Source: Cryomorphaceae bacterium
Lineage (GTDB): Bacteria; Bacteroidota; Bacteroidia; Flavobacteriales_D; Cryomorphaceae
NCBI GenBank assembly: GCA_003565555.1
Contig: PXBH01000073.1
Location: 1 to 54,409 of the forward strand
Direction: 5' to 3'
Length of the DNA stretch: 54,409 nucleotides
Both the position numbers and the translations under genes were made by a program. Under the pieces are notes generated by a model. It had not been told where the DNA came from, ran no database searches, and saw only the letters and a list, made by a program, of their open reading frames with translations. Shown here in pieces: positions 33,575 to 41,719 of this stretch (its first letter is position 1; each line of letters begins with the position of its first letter).

Positions 33575-35293
33575 TTAAAGCTGGCCCAACGGTGGCTGGA
33601 GATCGCCCGGTTCAAAGGGATTGTACTGAATGGCAAAATCGATCTGGAATGCAAATCTGAAACCGGCGTTCAGCGGAACATTTTCGCGCAAACGGACAAA
33701 GTTGATGCGTCCCCTGAGGAGTCCGCCGGCTTCATTCGAGAAGTTGTAATCTACACGAAGTTCCGAGTTGCCGGGGTCACCGTCAGCTACACTGGGAAAT
33801 TGAGAGACGAAAGTTCGTTTACCCTCAAAAGGTCCGTCGATAAAGCCTTCGCGGTACACCACGGTGGTCGGACCCTGAGGGATCGGCATCTCGACGATGT
33901 CCTGGATATCGTTCACCTGAAGATCGGTGATATCTCCTTCAATCAGAACTTCAAAAATCCTTTCAAAAGTTCCTTGGTTGGGCACGGGTATTCTCTGGAT
34001 GGCGCGCAATCGGCGGTACCCGGGGCCGAGAGGGGAAGTAACCTGACCGCCGATCTCCAAAGCATTCGGCACAAAGAGGGTGTCGGTATTGCCGCTGAGC
34101 AAGAGAAGCTCATTGAATGTATTTTGGTCAATAAACTGTTGGGAGCCCGGGGTATTATTCCCGCCGATGCTCGCCGCAGTAAAGTATTGCTCACAGGGCT
34201 CACAGCTACCGCCGCAATCGATGTCCAATTCAAAGAGGGATTGGGTCTGCTCACCGTCGTGACAGGAAGGGCAGAGCGGGCATTCCGTGCCGTCTTCTTG
34301 GGTATAGAACGGAATGGGGTAATCCAGACAATCCACGTTCAGCTCCGGGCCGTTTTTAAATCCGTCTGAACAGGTGGGGCAAGGCGGACAGAATGCACCG
34401 CCACAGTCTACGCCTGTTTCATCACCGTTCATCACACCGTCGTAGCAAGAGGGCTCTTCAGCGCATGCGGTAATGCACGGACCCCCGCAGTCAATGCCCT
34501 CTTCTCCTTGATTCAAAATTCCGTCAAAACAGGTCGGTGCCGGGCAGTCGGGGCAAGAAGTGATAGGATTGTTGTCGCAATCAATTCCGGCTTCAATGAC
34601 CACAATATATCCTTCCTGCACGAGGTCGGTCACTTCGATGTGCACATTTTGAATGCCGTCATTGCAGGTGGGGTCAGGGCAGGATTGCTGACTCACGGGG
34701 CACTCGGGGCTTCCGCAATCAATGCCGGTTTCGAGTCCGTTCTGAATACCGTCATTGCAGTTCGGCGGAACGGCACATGGCGGGCAGTCAGGGCCGCCGC
34801 AGTCCACACCTGTTTCCAGACCGTTGAGGATCCCGTCGGTGCAAGTAGGCAGGCATACGGTATCACAGGGAAAACCGCAATCTACGCCGGCTTCCATCAC
34901 GAGTCTGTACAGGAATCCGTTCGGGCCGAGCCCCACACTGTCTTGGCCCAGATCGTTCATTGTTAAATTGTTGTCTCGCACCCAGTGGGCGTTTTGAATG
35001 CCGTCATCACAGGTGGAGCAGGGCGGGCAGTTCTCTCCGCCGCAGTCGATTCCCACAGCATTCGGATTGAATTGCGTCACGGGACTTTGCTCGTCTTGAT
35101 TGGCCACACCGTCATCACAAGTCGGATCACAAGGGGGGCAATTGGGGCCGCCGCAGTCTACGGCAGTTTCGCCCTGGTTTTGGATACCGTCAAAACAGCT
35201 CTCGGGAATGAGATTGGCTTCGTTTCTACAGCCTGTCAGGGCAATTACGGCGACCGCCGCGAGCGTAAAAACGAAAGAAAGAGATAATTTCAT
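33575..35293 (-). CDS. Lipoprotein with ten Cys-rich DCGG repeats
   Basis: 572 residues with a lipobox ALTGC (C22). Residues 33-368 hold ten repeats of the form C-x-D-G-x2-N-x2-E-x-G-x-D-C-G-G-x2-C-x2-C, for example CFDGIQNQGETAVDCGG. Units 2, 3, 6 and 9 carry insertions of about 8-30 residues between the DG and DC parts. The Cys pairs and conserved Asp, Asn and Glu suggest small disulfide-bonded or calcium-binding modules outside the cytoplasm. The last 200 residues form a separate beta-rich domain without cysteine (from FTAASIGGNN). No sorting domain is seen. Function is unknown. A neighbouring terminator makes it a single-gene unit. Confidence 0.82.
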   Translation of the reverse strand: MKLSLSFVFTLAAVAVIALTGCRNEANLIPESCFDGIQNQGETAVDCGGPNCPPCDPTCDDGVANQDEQSPVTQFNPNAVGIDCGGENCPPCSTCDDGIQNAHWVRDNNLTMNDLGQDSVGLGPNGFLYRLVMEAGVDCGFPCDTVCLPTCTDGILNGLETGVDCGGPDCPPCAVPPNCNDGIQNGLETGIDCGSPECPVSQQSCPDPTCNDGIQNVHIEVTDLVQEGYIVVIEAGIDCDNNPITSCPDCPAPTCFDGILNQGEEGIDCGGPCITACAEEPSCYDGVMNGDETGVDCGGAFCPPCPTCSDGFKNGPELNVDCLDYPIPFYTQEDGTECPLCPSCHDGEQTQSLFELDIDCGGSCEPCEQYFTAASIGGNNTPGSQQFIDQNTFNELLLLSGNTDTLFVPNALEIGGQVTSPLGPGYRRLRAIQRIPVPNQGTFERIFEVLIEGDITDLQVNDIQDIVEMPIPQGPTTVVYREGFIDGPFEGKRTFVSQFPSVADGDPGNSELRVDYNFSNEAGGLLRGRINFVRLRENVPLNAGFRFAFQIDFAIQYNPFEPGDLQPPLGQL

Positions 35294-35447
35294 CTGAATA
35301 TTAGGTCTGAATTTAAAACAGGAGCGCCCCGTTTGAAGGGTTGAAAGTAATCAACAATTTCCGAACCATCAAAAATAGTTAAACTTGTAGTACCCCTAAC
35401 CGCGTGTTGTCTGCAAAATTCAGCCGCTGTTGAAAACCCAAGATGTC

Positions 35448-37205
35448 ATGGATACTCAGGATACACTGCAAAAAACGATCCCGGAATTGCGGATTGCTCC
35501 GCGGCCCTCAGCGGAGATATTGCAAATGCTCACCGAAAAAATTCCGGGACTTCACCCTTTGCCCGCAGCAATACTGTGGAACCGCGGCTACCGCGATTTC
35601 GCTTCGATCAAAGCTTTTATGCAGCCTGCACTCCCCGATTTCAGCCGTATGCCGGCGATGAAAGGCATGCGCGCAGCCGTAGCGCGCATCACGGCAGCCC
35701 GCGCGGCAGGCGAAAAAATCTTGGTGTACGGCGATTATGATGTAGACGGCACCTGTGCCACGGCGGTCATGTACAGTTTCCTGAAAAAAGCGGGGGCATC
35801 GGTGGAATCCTACAACCCCGATCGGTACCTTGAGGGCTACGGCATCAGCCGCGCCGGAATCGAATTTGCCGAAAAGGCCGGACACACCCTGCTGATTACC
35901 CTGGACTGCGGTATTGCGGCGACGAACCGCATCGCGGAGGCACGCGCGGCGGGGATCGATGTGATCGTGTGCGACCACCACACCCCGGGTGAAGTGCTCC
36001 CTCGGGCCCTGGCCGTGCTCAACCCGAAGCAAAAAGACTGCCCGCTTTACGGCGAAGAGCTCTGCGGATGCGGCGTGGCCTTTCTCCTCATCCGTGCGCT
36101 TTGCGAGGCTTGGTCCCTTCCGGAAAAAATGTGGCGCGAAGCCCTCCCGCTCACTGCCGTGGCTACATGCTGCGACATCGTTGACCTCACCGGGATGAAC
36201 CGGGGCATTGTCAAAGCGGGACTTACGTCGCTCAATGAAAACCCGCCTCCCGGCATCGCCGCCATGCTGCAGAAAGCGGGCTACAGCGGAACGCTTTCCG
36301 TGGCGGATGTCGTATTCAAAATCGGTCCGCGGATCAATGCGGCAGGCAGGCTGGCCCACGCCCGAGAAGCCGTGCAGCTTCTGATCAGCCCCGACACGGC
36401 AAGTGCAGCCCCCTTTGCCGAAAGGCTGGAAGCACTGAACCGCGAACGCCGCATCCTGGACAAGGAAGTGACCGCCGAAGCCGCGGATGTCATGACGAAT
36501 TACGACCCGCAACTCACCAAAAGTGCCACCGTAGTGAAAAGTGATAACTGGCACAAAGGGGTGATCGGGATTACAGCTTCACGGCTTACGGAAATTTGTT
36601 ACCGGCCTGCGGTGGTCTTTACGGAGGCAGACGGTGCGCTCACGGGAAGCGCCAGAAGTGTGGAAGGGTTCGATATTTACGCGGCCCTGAAAGACTGTGA
36701 GGATCTCTTCAGCCGCTTCGGGGGTCACAAAGCCGCGGCGGGAGTCAGTCTGCCGAGCGAAAATTTTGAGGCCTTTCGCGCGCGTTTCGAGCAGGCCGTT
36801 GAGGCGCGTACAAAGGGAATTGCGCCGCGACCCGCTATCGATATCGATGCGGAGGCAGACTTCTCCGAATGGTACGACGGCCGTTTCAAGCAGTTTTTTA
36901 ACCAGCTCAACCGCCTGAAACCTTACGGCCCGAAAAACAGGGAGCCCCTGTTCCTGACCCGAGAATGCAGAGCGGAGGATGTGCGGATCGTGGGAACCGA
37001 CCACCTCCGCTTCAAAGCACGAAGCGACGGGGCGGGCCGAGCGTCATTCCCTGTCATCGCTTTCGGATACGGACACCTCTTCGACACGCTGAGCTCCGGA
37101 GCCGCTTTCAGTATGGCGTACACCATCGGCACCAATGAGTGGAACGGCCGAACCTCACTACAGCTCGAGGCCAAAGATATTCGGCCGGAAAAGGCAGAAG
37201 TCTAA
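35448..37205 (+). CDS. recJ: Single-stranded-DNA-specific exonuclease RecJ
   Basis: 585 residues from the ATG at 35448; an in-frame TTG at 35430 would add six residues. The DHH phosphoesterase motifs are clear: VYGDYDVDGTCATAVMY (motif I), LDCGIA, and CDHHTPG (motif III). The DHHA1 domain has the RFGGHKAAAGVSL segment, followed by an OB-fold C-terminal part. RecJ degrades single-stranded DNA 5' to 3' in RecF-pathway recombination, mismatch and base-excision repair. It converges with the MscS gene, and their ends overlap by 4 bp. Confidence 0.96.
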   Translation: MDTQDTLQKTIPELRIAPRPSAEILQMLTEKIPGLHPLPAAILWNRGYRDFASIKAFMQPALPDFSRMPAMKGMRAAVARITAARAAGEKILVYGDYDVDGTCATAVMYSFLKKAGASVESYNPDRYLEGYGISRAGIEFAEKAGHTLLITLDCGIAATNRIAEARAAGIDVIVCDHHTPGEVLPRALAVLNPKQKDCPLYGEELCGCGVAFLLIRALCEAWSLPEKMWREALPLTAVATCCDIVDLTGMNRGIVKAGLTSLNENPPPGIAAMLQKAGYSGTLSVADVVFKIGPRINAAGRLAHAREAVQLLISPDTASAAPFAERLEALNRERRILDKEVTAEAADVMTNYDPQLTKSATVVKSDNWHKGVIGITASRLTEICYRPAVVFTEADGALTGSARSVEGFDIYAALKDCEDLFSRFGGHKAAAGVSLPSENFEAFRARFEQAVEARTKGIAPRPAIDIDAEADFSEWYDGRFKQFFNQLNRLKPYGPKNREPLFLTRECRAEDVRIVGTDHLRFKARSDGAGRASFPVIAFGYGHLFDTLSSGAAFSMAYTIGTNEWNGRTSLQLEAKDIRPEKAEV

Positions 37206-38305
37206 ACGGGACCCTCTCCGCGTTCGCGCGGAGTGTAATGTAAGTCGCGCTGCGGGAAGGGTACCGTGATGCCGTTTTGGCGGAATTGCTTGTCGATGTC
37301 AAAGCGAATTTCCGAGAGCAGGGTTTCCACCACCCAGGTTTTGCGCGCCCAGAAGTAAACGCTGAACATCAGTCCGTTTTCACCAAAATCCTCGAACCGA
37401 ACAATGATTTCCCTGTTCTTGCTCACATCGGGGTGGCGCAGAGCGCAGCCGTAGAGAATTTCTTTAACCTGCTCCGTATCGCTTCCGAACTTTACGCGGA
37501 CCGCAATATTGAAGCGGGTGAGTTCTGAGCCGTGGCTCCAGTTCACCACTTTCTCTCCTACCAGATTGCTGTTCGGAATAATGATGTATTTCCCGTCACG
37601 GGTCAGGACTTTGGAGGTTCGTATGTCAATCTGTTGCACCCGGGCCACGAGTCCGTTCACCTCGATCACATCGCCTACTTTCACCGGGCCCTCAAAGAGG
37701 ATGACCAACCCGGCCACAAGATCGTAAAAGAGGTATTGCAAACCGAAACCGATACCCACCAAGAGTGCCCCGAGTCCTGTCAGTATGAGCTTGATGTCAA
37801 TCCCGATACTCGTAAGCCCCATGAGGAAAGCAAAGCCGTAGAGCCCGTACTTGGTCAGCTTGAAAATCGTGTACTCCTTTCCTTCATCGATCCAGCTTTT
37901 CTTGGCAAAGTTTTTCCGCAAAAGCAGGAAGACCAACTTGGAGAGGATGCGGGCAAAAACGATGATAAGTATGAGAATCAATATCTTGCCTACAGATATG
38001 GATACCTTATCAAACTTAAAGACTTGGTATGAAAGCAAGAGCTCAAGCAGTTCTTGCAGTCCCAAAACCGTGATAATGGTCACGGCAGAGATGACGCGGA
38101 TAGTGGCCCTGCCCACGCGGAGGAGAATGCCTTCTTTCTCTTTATCGAAAACGTCGAGAGAACGGATTTGCCGGTGCACAAACCGCCTGTACAGCTTGAG
38201 CAAGAGGCGCGTAAGCACGATAATCGCGATCAGAATCAACAACTTACCGATGGTAAGGTCGAATACCTCAGTGCTGAAAATGGCGTAATTAAAAAATACC
38301 TGCAT
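37202..38305 (-). CDS. Small-conductance mechanosensitive channel (MscS family)
   Basis: 367 residues. About four or five hydrophobic helices occupy residues 18-185, one or two more than E. coli MscS. The pore-lining helix is LTGLGALLVGIGFGLQYLFYDLVAGLVIL, with the Gly/Ala packing typical of MscS TM3 (about 172-200). The beta domain follows (GDVIEVNGLVARVQQIDIRTSK, DGKYIIIPNSNLV) and then the cytoplasmic alpha/beta vestibule. It gates in response to membrane tension during hypo-osmotic shock. The 3' end overlaps recJ on the other strand by 4 bp. Confidence 0.93.
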   Translation of the reverse strand: MQVFFNYAIFSTEVFDLTIGKLLILIAIIVLTRLLLKLYRRFVHRQIRSLDVFDKEKEGILLRVGRATIRVISAVTIITVLGLQELLELLLSYQVFKFDKVSISVGKILILILIIVFARILSKLVFLLLRKNFAKKSWIDEGKEYTIFKLTKYGLYGFAFLMGLTSIGIDIKLILTGLGALLVGIGFGLQYLFYDLVAGLVILFEGPVKVGDVIEVNGLVARVQQIDIRTSKVLTRDGKYIIIPNSNLVGEKVVNWSHGSELTRFNIAVRVKFGSDTEQVKEILYGCALRHPDVSKNREIIVRFEDFGENGLMFSVYFWARKTWVVETLLSEIRFDIDKQFRQNGITVPFPQRDLHYTPRERGEGPV

Positions 38306-38325
38306 GGGCGGTGTTCAGTGCGCGA

Positions 38326-40293
38326 TCAGAGGATTACCGTACCAAAGTACTTACTCAAATCCGATTTTATCTCATTGAGGCGAATCTTCTCCTGCATCAG
38401 CAAAGTTAATTCTTCAGAGTTAGCGTCGCACAGGGGTGCCGCTTCCTTGAGTTTAGCATCGAGGTCTTTGATGAGTGTCACTACTTGCTGCAGCTTGATT
38501 CTGATGAGCGGGTCACATGCGGCCCGCTTCAGATTTTCAGCTTCAGACTCGGTAAAGATGCGGTGCTTGGCCACCCAATTTTCACTGAGCAGATAGGGTT
38601 CCGCCACGAGCTCGGCCACGGCAGCGCTCAGCTTACGGTCCCGCACAAAATCTTCGGTGCCGGGAAAGGAACCGGTTTCTTTGAAGCGTCGGTCAAAGAT
38701 GTCAATAATCTCAGCGAAGGCCTCGGATGTAAATTTTATGCCGTCGGTAAAAAGCTCGTGTAGCACATACTCGGCCACAGGCACGGTGATTTCCTCTTCT
38801 TTGCCGTCTTCGGCTTCGAGTTCCAATTTCATTTCGGAATTCCCGTAAACCAGCAGGATACGCATCACGGCCGCCTCCTTGATGCGCTGCGCCTCGGGCC
38901 CGTCATTTTGCGGAAGGGCTTGCGGGGGCGCTGAAGGGTCTTGCGGACCGGGGTCGTAATCCCGCTCTGCGTCGTAAGCGCGCTTTCTGTTTTCAGACCG
39001 CAAGATTTTATTGATCTCCGTGTGGAGCACCTGTGCGGCGAGGTTGAGTCGCTTGGCGCACTTCTCCACGTAGACGCTCCGAGCGATGTGGTCTGAAATC
39101 AGGGCGAGACTTTCTACAATGCGGCGCGTAGCAGAAGTCTTTGCGGCAGGATCTTCAGCCATTTCCGCGGGCAGGAGTACCTCGAGAAAAAAGTCGATAA
39201 AATCCTTGGCCTCTTCTTTCAGGTATCGCTCCAGCTCCTCGGTGCTCACAGACCGTGCGAAGGAATCCGGATCGTGCCCGTCCGGAAAGAGCACCACCTT
39301 CACCTGCATGCCCTCCTTCAGAAGAAGATCGATCCCCCGCATGGCCGCTTTCACGCCCGCGCTGTCTCCGTCATAAAGCACCGTCACATTCTTGGTGTAG
39401 CGCTTGATGAGCTTGACTTGGTCTTCCGTGAGTGAGGTGCCTGAAGAGGCTACGGCATAGTCTGCCCCCGCCTGATGGAGGGAGGTTACATCGGTATAGC
39501 CTTCGGTAAGCAGGCAGCAATCGTTTTGGGCGATGGCCCGCTTGGACTCAAAGAGCCCGTAGAGCACCTTGCTCTTATTGTACAGCTCACTCTCCGGGGA
39601 GTTAAGGTACTTCACCTTATTGTCGCTTTTCAGCGTGCGTCCGGCGAAGGCTATGGGTCTTCCGCTTGCATTTCGGATGGGAAAGATGACCCGCCCGCGA
39701 AAAAAGTCATACCGCCCGTAATTGCCTTCCTTGATCAGCCCCAGCTTAATAAGATGATCGGGATTGTGGCCCGCAGCCTCGGCAGCCTTCAGGAATGCGT
39801 CGTTTTCATCGATGGCGTAGCCCAGGCCGAAGGTATTTATGGTGCGGTCGGTAAATCCGCGCTCGCGGAAATAACTCAACCCCACCTGCCGGCCCTCGTC
39901 AGCTTCCAGCAGGTTCTTCTCAAAGTACTCAAAAGCGAAACGGTTTACCAAGGCAAGGCTCTCGCGCAGGCTCACCTCCTCTCCGCTCTGCTCGGGCGCT
40001 CCCGTTTCTTCTACCTCAATACCGTACTTCGCGGCGATGTACTTTAAGGCCTCGGGGTAGGTCATGCTCTCCAGCTCCATAAGAAAGGTTACGGCATTGC
40101 CGCCCTTGCCTGAGCTGAAGTCTTTGAAAATATTTTTCGACGGCGATACGAAAAAGGATGGTGTCTTCTCGTTATTCCAAGGGCTTAGGCCCTTAAAATT
40201 GGAGCCTGCCTTCTTGAGCGGCACAAATTCGGACACGATGTCCTCAATGCGCACCTCGTCGAATATGCGGTCTATGGTCTGTTGGGTGATCAC
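38326..40293 (-). CDS. dnaG: DNA primase lacking canonical zinc ligands
   Basis: 655 residues. The N-terminal domain is recognisable (NEKTPSFFVSP, FKDFSSGKGGNAVTFLM), but the CHCC zinc ligands of classical DnaG are replaced: the first pair falls in LSPWNN and the second in FSSGKG. I recall this as a common Flavobacteriia trait. The catalytic TOPRIM core is intact, with LLTEGYTDVTSLHQAG and VLYDGDSAGVKAAMRG. The C-terminal region (about 460-655) is a helicase-binding domain. It synthesises RNA primers at the replication fork. Its start overlaps the stop of the upstream lipoprotein gene by 4 bp. Confidence 0.95.
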   Translation of the reverse strand: MITQQTIDRIFDEVRIEDIVSEFVPLKKAGSNFKGLSPWNNEKTPSFFVSPSKNIFKDFSSGKGGNAVTFLMELESMTYPEALKYIAAKYGIEVEETGAPEQSGEEVSLRESLALVNRFAFEYFEKNLLEADEGRQVGLSYFRERGFTDRTINTFGLGYAIDENDAFLKAAEAAGHNPDHLIKLGLIKEGNYGRYDFFRGRVIFPIRNASGRPIAFAGRTLKSDNKVKYLNSPESELYNKSKVLYGLFESKRAIAQNDCCLLTEGYTDVTSLHQAGADYAVASSGTSLTEDQVKLIKRYTKNVTVLYDGDSAGVKAAMRGIDLLLKEGMQVKVVLFPDGHDPDSFARSVSTEELERYLKEEAKDFIDFFLEVLLPAEMAEDPAAKTSATRRIVESLALISDHIARSVYVEKCAKRLNLAAQVLHTEINKILRSENRKRAYDAERDYDPGPQDPSAPPQALPQNDGPEAQRIKEAAVMRILLVYGNSEMKLELEAEDGKEEEITVPVAEYVLHELFTDGIKFTSEAFAEIIDIFDRRFKETGSFPGTEDFVRDRKLSAAVAELVAEPYLLSENWVAKHRIFTESEAENLKRAACDPLIRIKLQQVVTLIKDLDAKLKEAAPLCDANSEELTLLMQEKIRLNEIKSDLSKYFGTVIL

Positions 40294-40718
40294 GGGCGGC
40301 GCAGCATTTCGCGAAAGAGGGAGTCCGCACCGTGGGGGTTCACGTCCATATCAATGCGCGTGATCACGGCACCTGTGGTATCGTAGAAGATCCACTTCCC
40401 GCTGCGCACATCGTCGTGGTAAAATCCGGCATACCGCATCATCCCGTTGGGAAAATAGGTCACTGTAGGCCCTTCGCGTACGCCGTCTTTAAAGGTGGTC
40501 TCGCTCCACCTGAGACCGGAGGGGTAGAAGCTCTCCCACTGTCCGTGGCGCTTGCCGTCTATGGTGACTCCGCGTTTGCTCAGCATACCGTTGTCGTGGT
40601 AATCGGTCACCTTGACCACTTCGGGCGCGCGCTCTTCTTGCTCGGGCTCACCGCCCCCGCATGAGACCGCCAGCATGCACAGCAGCAGCGCGGCAGAACT
40701 GATTTTTGCACACATCAC
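40290..40718 (-). CDS. MORN/YwqK-like repeat lipoprotein
   Basis: 142 residues with a lipobox LAVSC (lipid Cys about 20), then a short acidic linker and three to four tandem beta-hairpin repeats: YHDNGMLSKRGVTIDGKRHG, FYPSGLRWSETTFKDGVREG, YFPNGMMRYAGFYHDDVRSG. The Y/F-x-N/S-G ... G pattern is that of MORN-variant (YwqK-type) repeats, which act as structural or binding modules. Some databases label the family as antitoxins, but no toxin is adjacent. It lies between polyprenyl synthase and dnaG in the same orientation and may be co-transcribed. Confidence 0.82.
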   Translation of the reverse strand: MMCAKISSAALLLCMLAVSCGGGEPEQEERAPEVVKVTDYHDNGMLSKRGVTIDGKRHGQWESFYPSGLRWSETTFKDGVREGPTVTYFPNGMMRYAGFYHDDVRSGKWIFYDTTGAVITRIDMDVNPHGADSLFREMLRRP

Positions 40719-40722
40719 AAGG

Positions 40723-41697
40723 TTATTTTTTGCGGTTGATGGTGTAATTCACCAAACGCTCGAGCGCATCACGCGCTTCGGTTTGTTCAAAGCTATAAAG
40801 AATTTTCACGGCTGCTTCCCGGTAGTACTCCATTTTTTCCGCAGCGTAGGCTATGCCTCCTCCCGCCACCACCATATCGATGAGTTCGCGCACCCGGCGC
40901 TTGTTTTTGTTGTGGTGCTTTACGGTATTGACCATCCGGTTGCGGTCTGCACCTGAGGCGTGCTCCAGGGTATAGATCAGCGGGAGGGTCATTTTCTTTT
41001 CCTTGATGTCGATCCCGGTGGGCTTACCGATCTCCCCGCCGGAGGTGTAATCGAAGAGGTCGTCCTTGATTTGGAAGGCCATGCCCACGTATTCCCCGAA
41101 GGTGCGCAAGCGCTTTCGGGTGTCCTCATCTGCTCCTGCAGAATGTGCGCCGCTCTCGCAGCACGCCGAAATCAGGGATGCGGTTTTTTGGCGGATGATC
41201 TCGTAGTACACCGCTTCGGTGATGTTGAGCTTTCGGGTCTTCTCCATTTGCAGAAGCTCGCCCTCACTCATCTCGCGAACGGCACCGCTCACGATGCGGA
41301 GCAGCTCAAATTCATTGCGCTCCACGCTCATCAACAAGCCCCGTGACAAAAGATAATCGCCTACCAGCACGGCAATCTTATTTTTCCAAAGTGCATTGAT
41401 GGAGAAAAAGCCGCGGCGCAGGTTGGCATCATCTACCACATCGTCGTGCACAAGTGTGGCGGTATGCAGAAGCTCAATCAGCGAAGCCGCGGTGAAGGTA
41501 GAATCTCCGATGCGCCCGCAGAGCTGTGCCGACAGAAATACGAACATGGGGCGCATCTGCTTCCCTTTCCGCTTCACGATGTAGTGGGTAATTCTGTCCA
41601 GCAGCGGGGTCTTGCTCTTCATTGACGCGCGAAAACGCTGCTCAAATTCAATCATTTGCGCGTCAATCGGGGCACGAATCTTTTCTACTTCGGTCAT
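40723..41697 (-). CDS. Long-chain polyprenyl diphosphate synthase
   Basis: 324 residues from the ATG at 41697, chosen because it gives the usual N-terminus; an ATG at 41739 would overlap the upstream gene. The two aspartate-rich motifs are present, LVHDDVVDDA (DDxxD at 85-89) and QIKDDLFDY (DDxxD at 212-216), as are GKQMRPMFVFL and KEKKMTLPLIYTL. The enzyme extends allylic diphosphates with isopentenyl diphosphate, most likely to make the side chain of menaquinone (IspB/HepT-type). Chain length cannot be fixed from sequence alone. Confidence 0.93.
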   Translation of the reverse strand: MTEVEKIRAPIDAQMIEFEQRFRASMKSKTPLLDRITHYIVKRKGKQMRPMFVFLSAQLCGRIGDSTFTAASLIELLHTATLVHDDVVDDANLRRGFFSINALWKNKIAVLVGDYLLSRGLLMSVERNEFELLRIVSGAVREMSEGELLQMEKTRKLNITEAVYYEIIRQKTASLISACCESGAHSAGADEDTRKRLRTFGEYVGMAFQIKDDLFDYTSGGEIGKPTGIDIKEKKMTLPLIYTLEHASGADRNRMVNTVKHHNKNKRRVRELIDMVVAGGGIAYAAEKMEYYREAAVKILYSFEQTEARDALERLVNYTINRKK

Positions 41698-41719
41698 AGA
41701 GCGGCGCAAATATCCGAAT

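Noticed and set aside
33575-35293. CRISPR-like or satellite repeat
   Set aside because: The DNA repetition comes from a coding Cys-repeat protein. Unit lengths vary and there are no constant repeats with spacers.
35508-36554. A 348-codon open frame on the minus strand opposite recJ
   Set aside because: It mirrors the GC-rich recJ codons. recJ has all DHH motifs on the plus strand.
40290-40718. Antitoxin of a toxin-antitoxin pair
   Set aside because: YwqK-like repeat proteins are often labelled antitoxin, but this one is a lipoprotein, has no adjacent toxin and lies among housekeeping genes.
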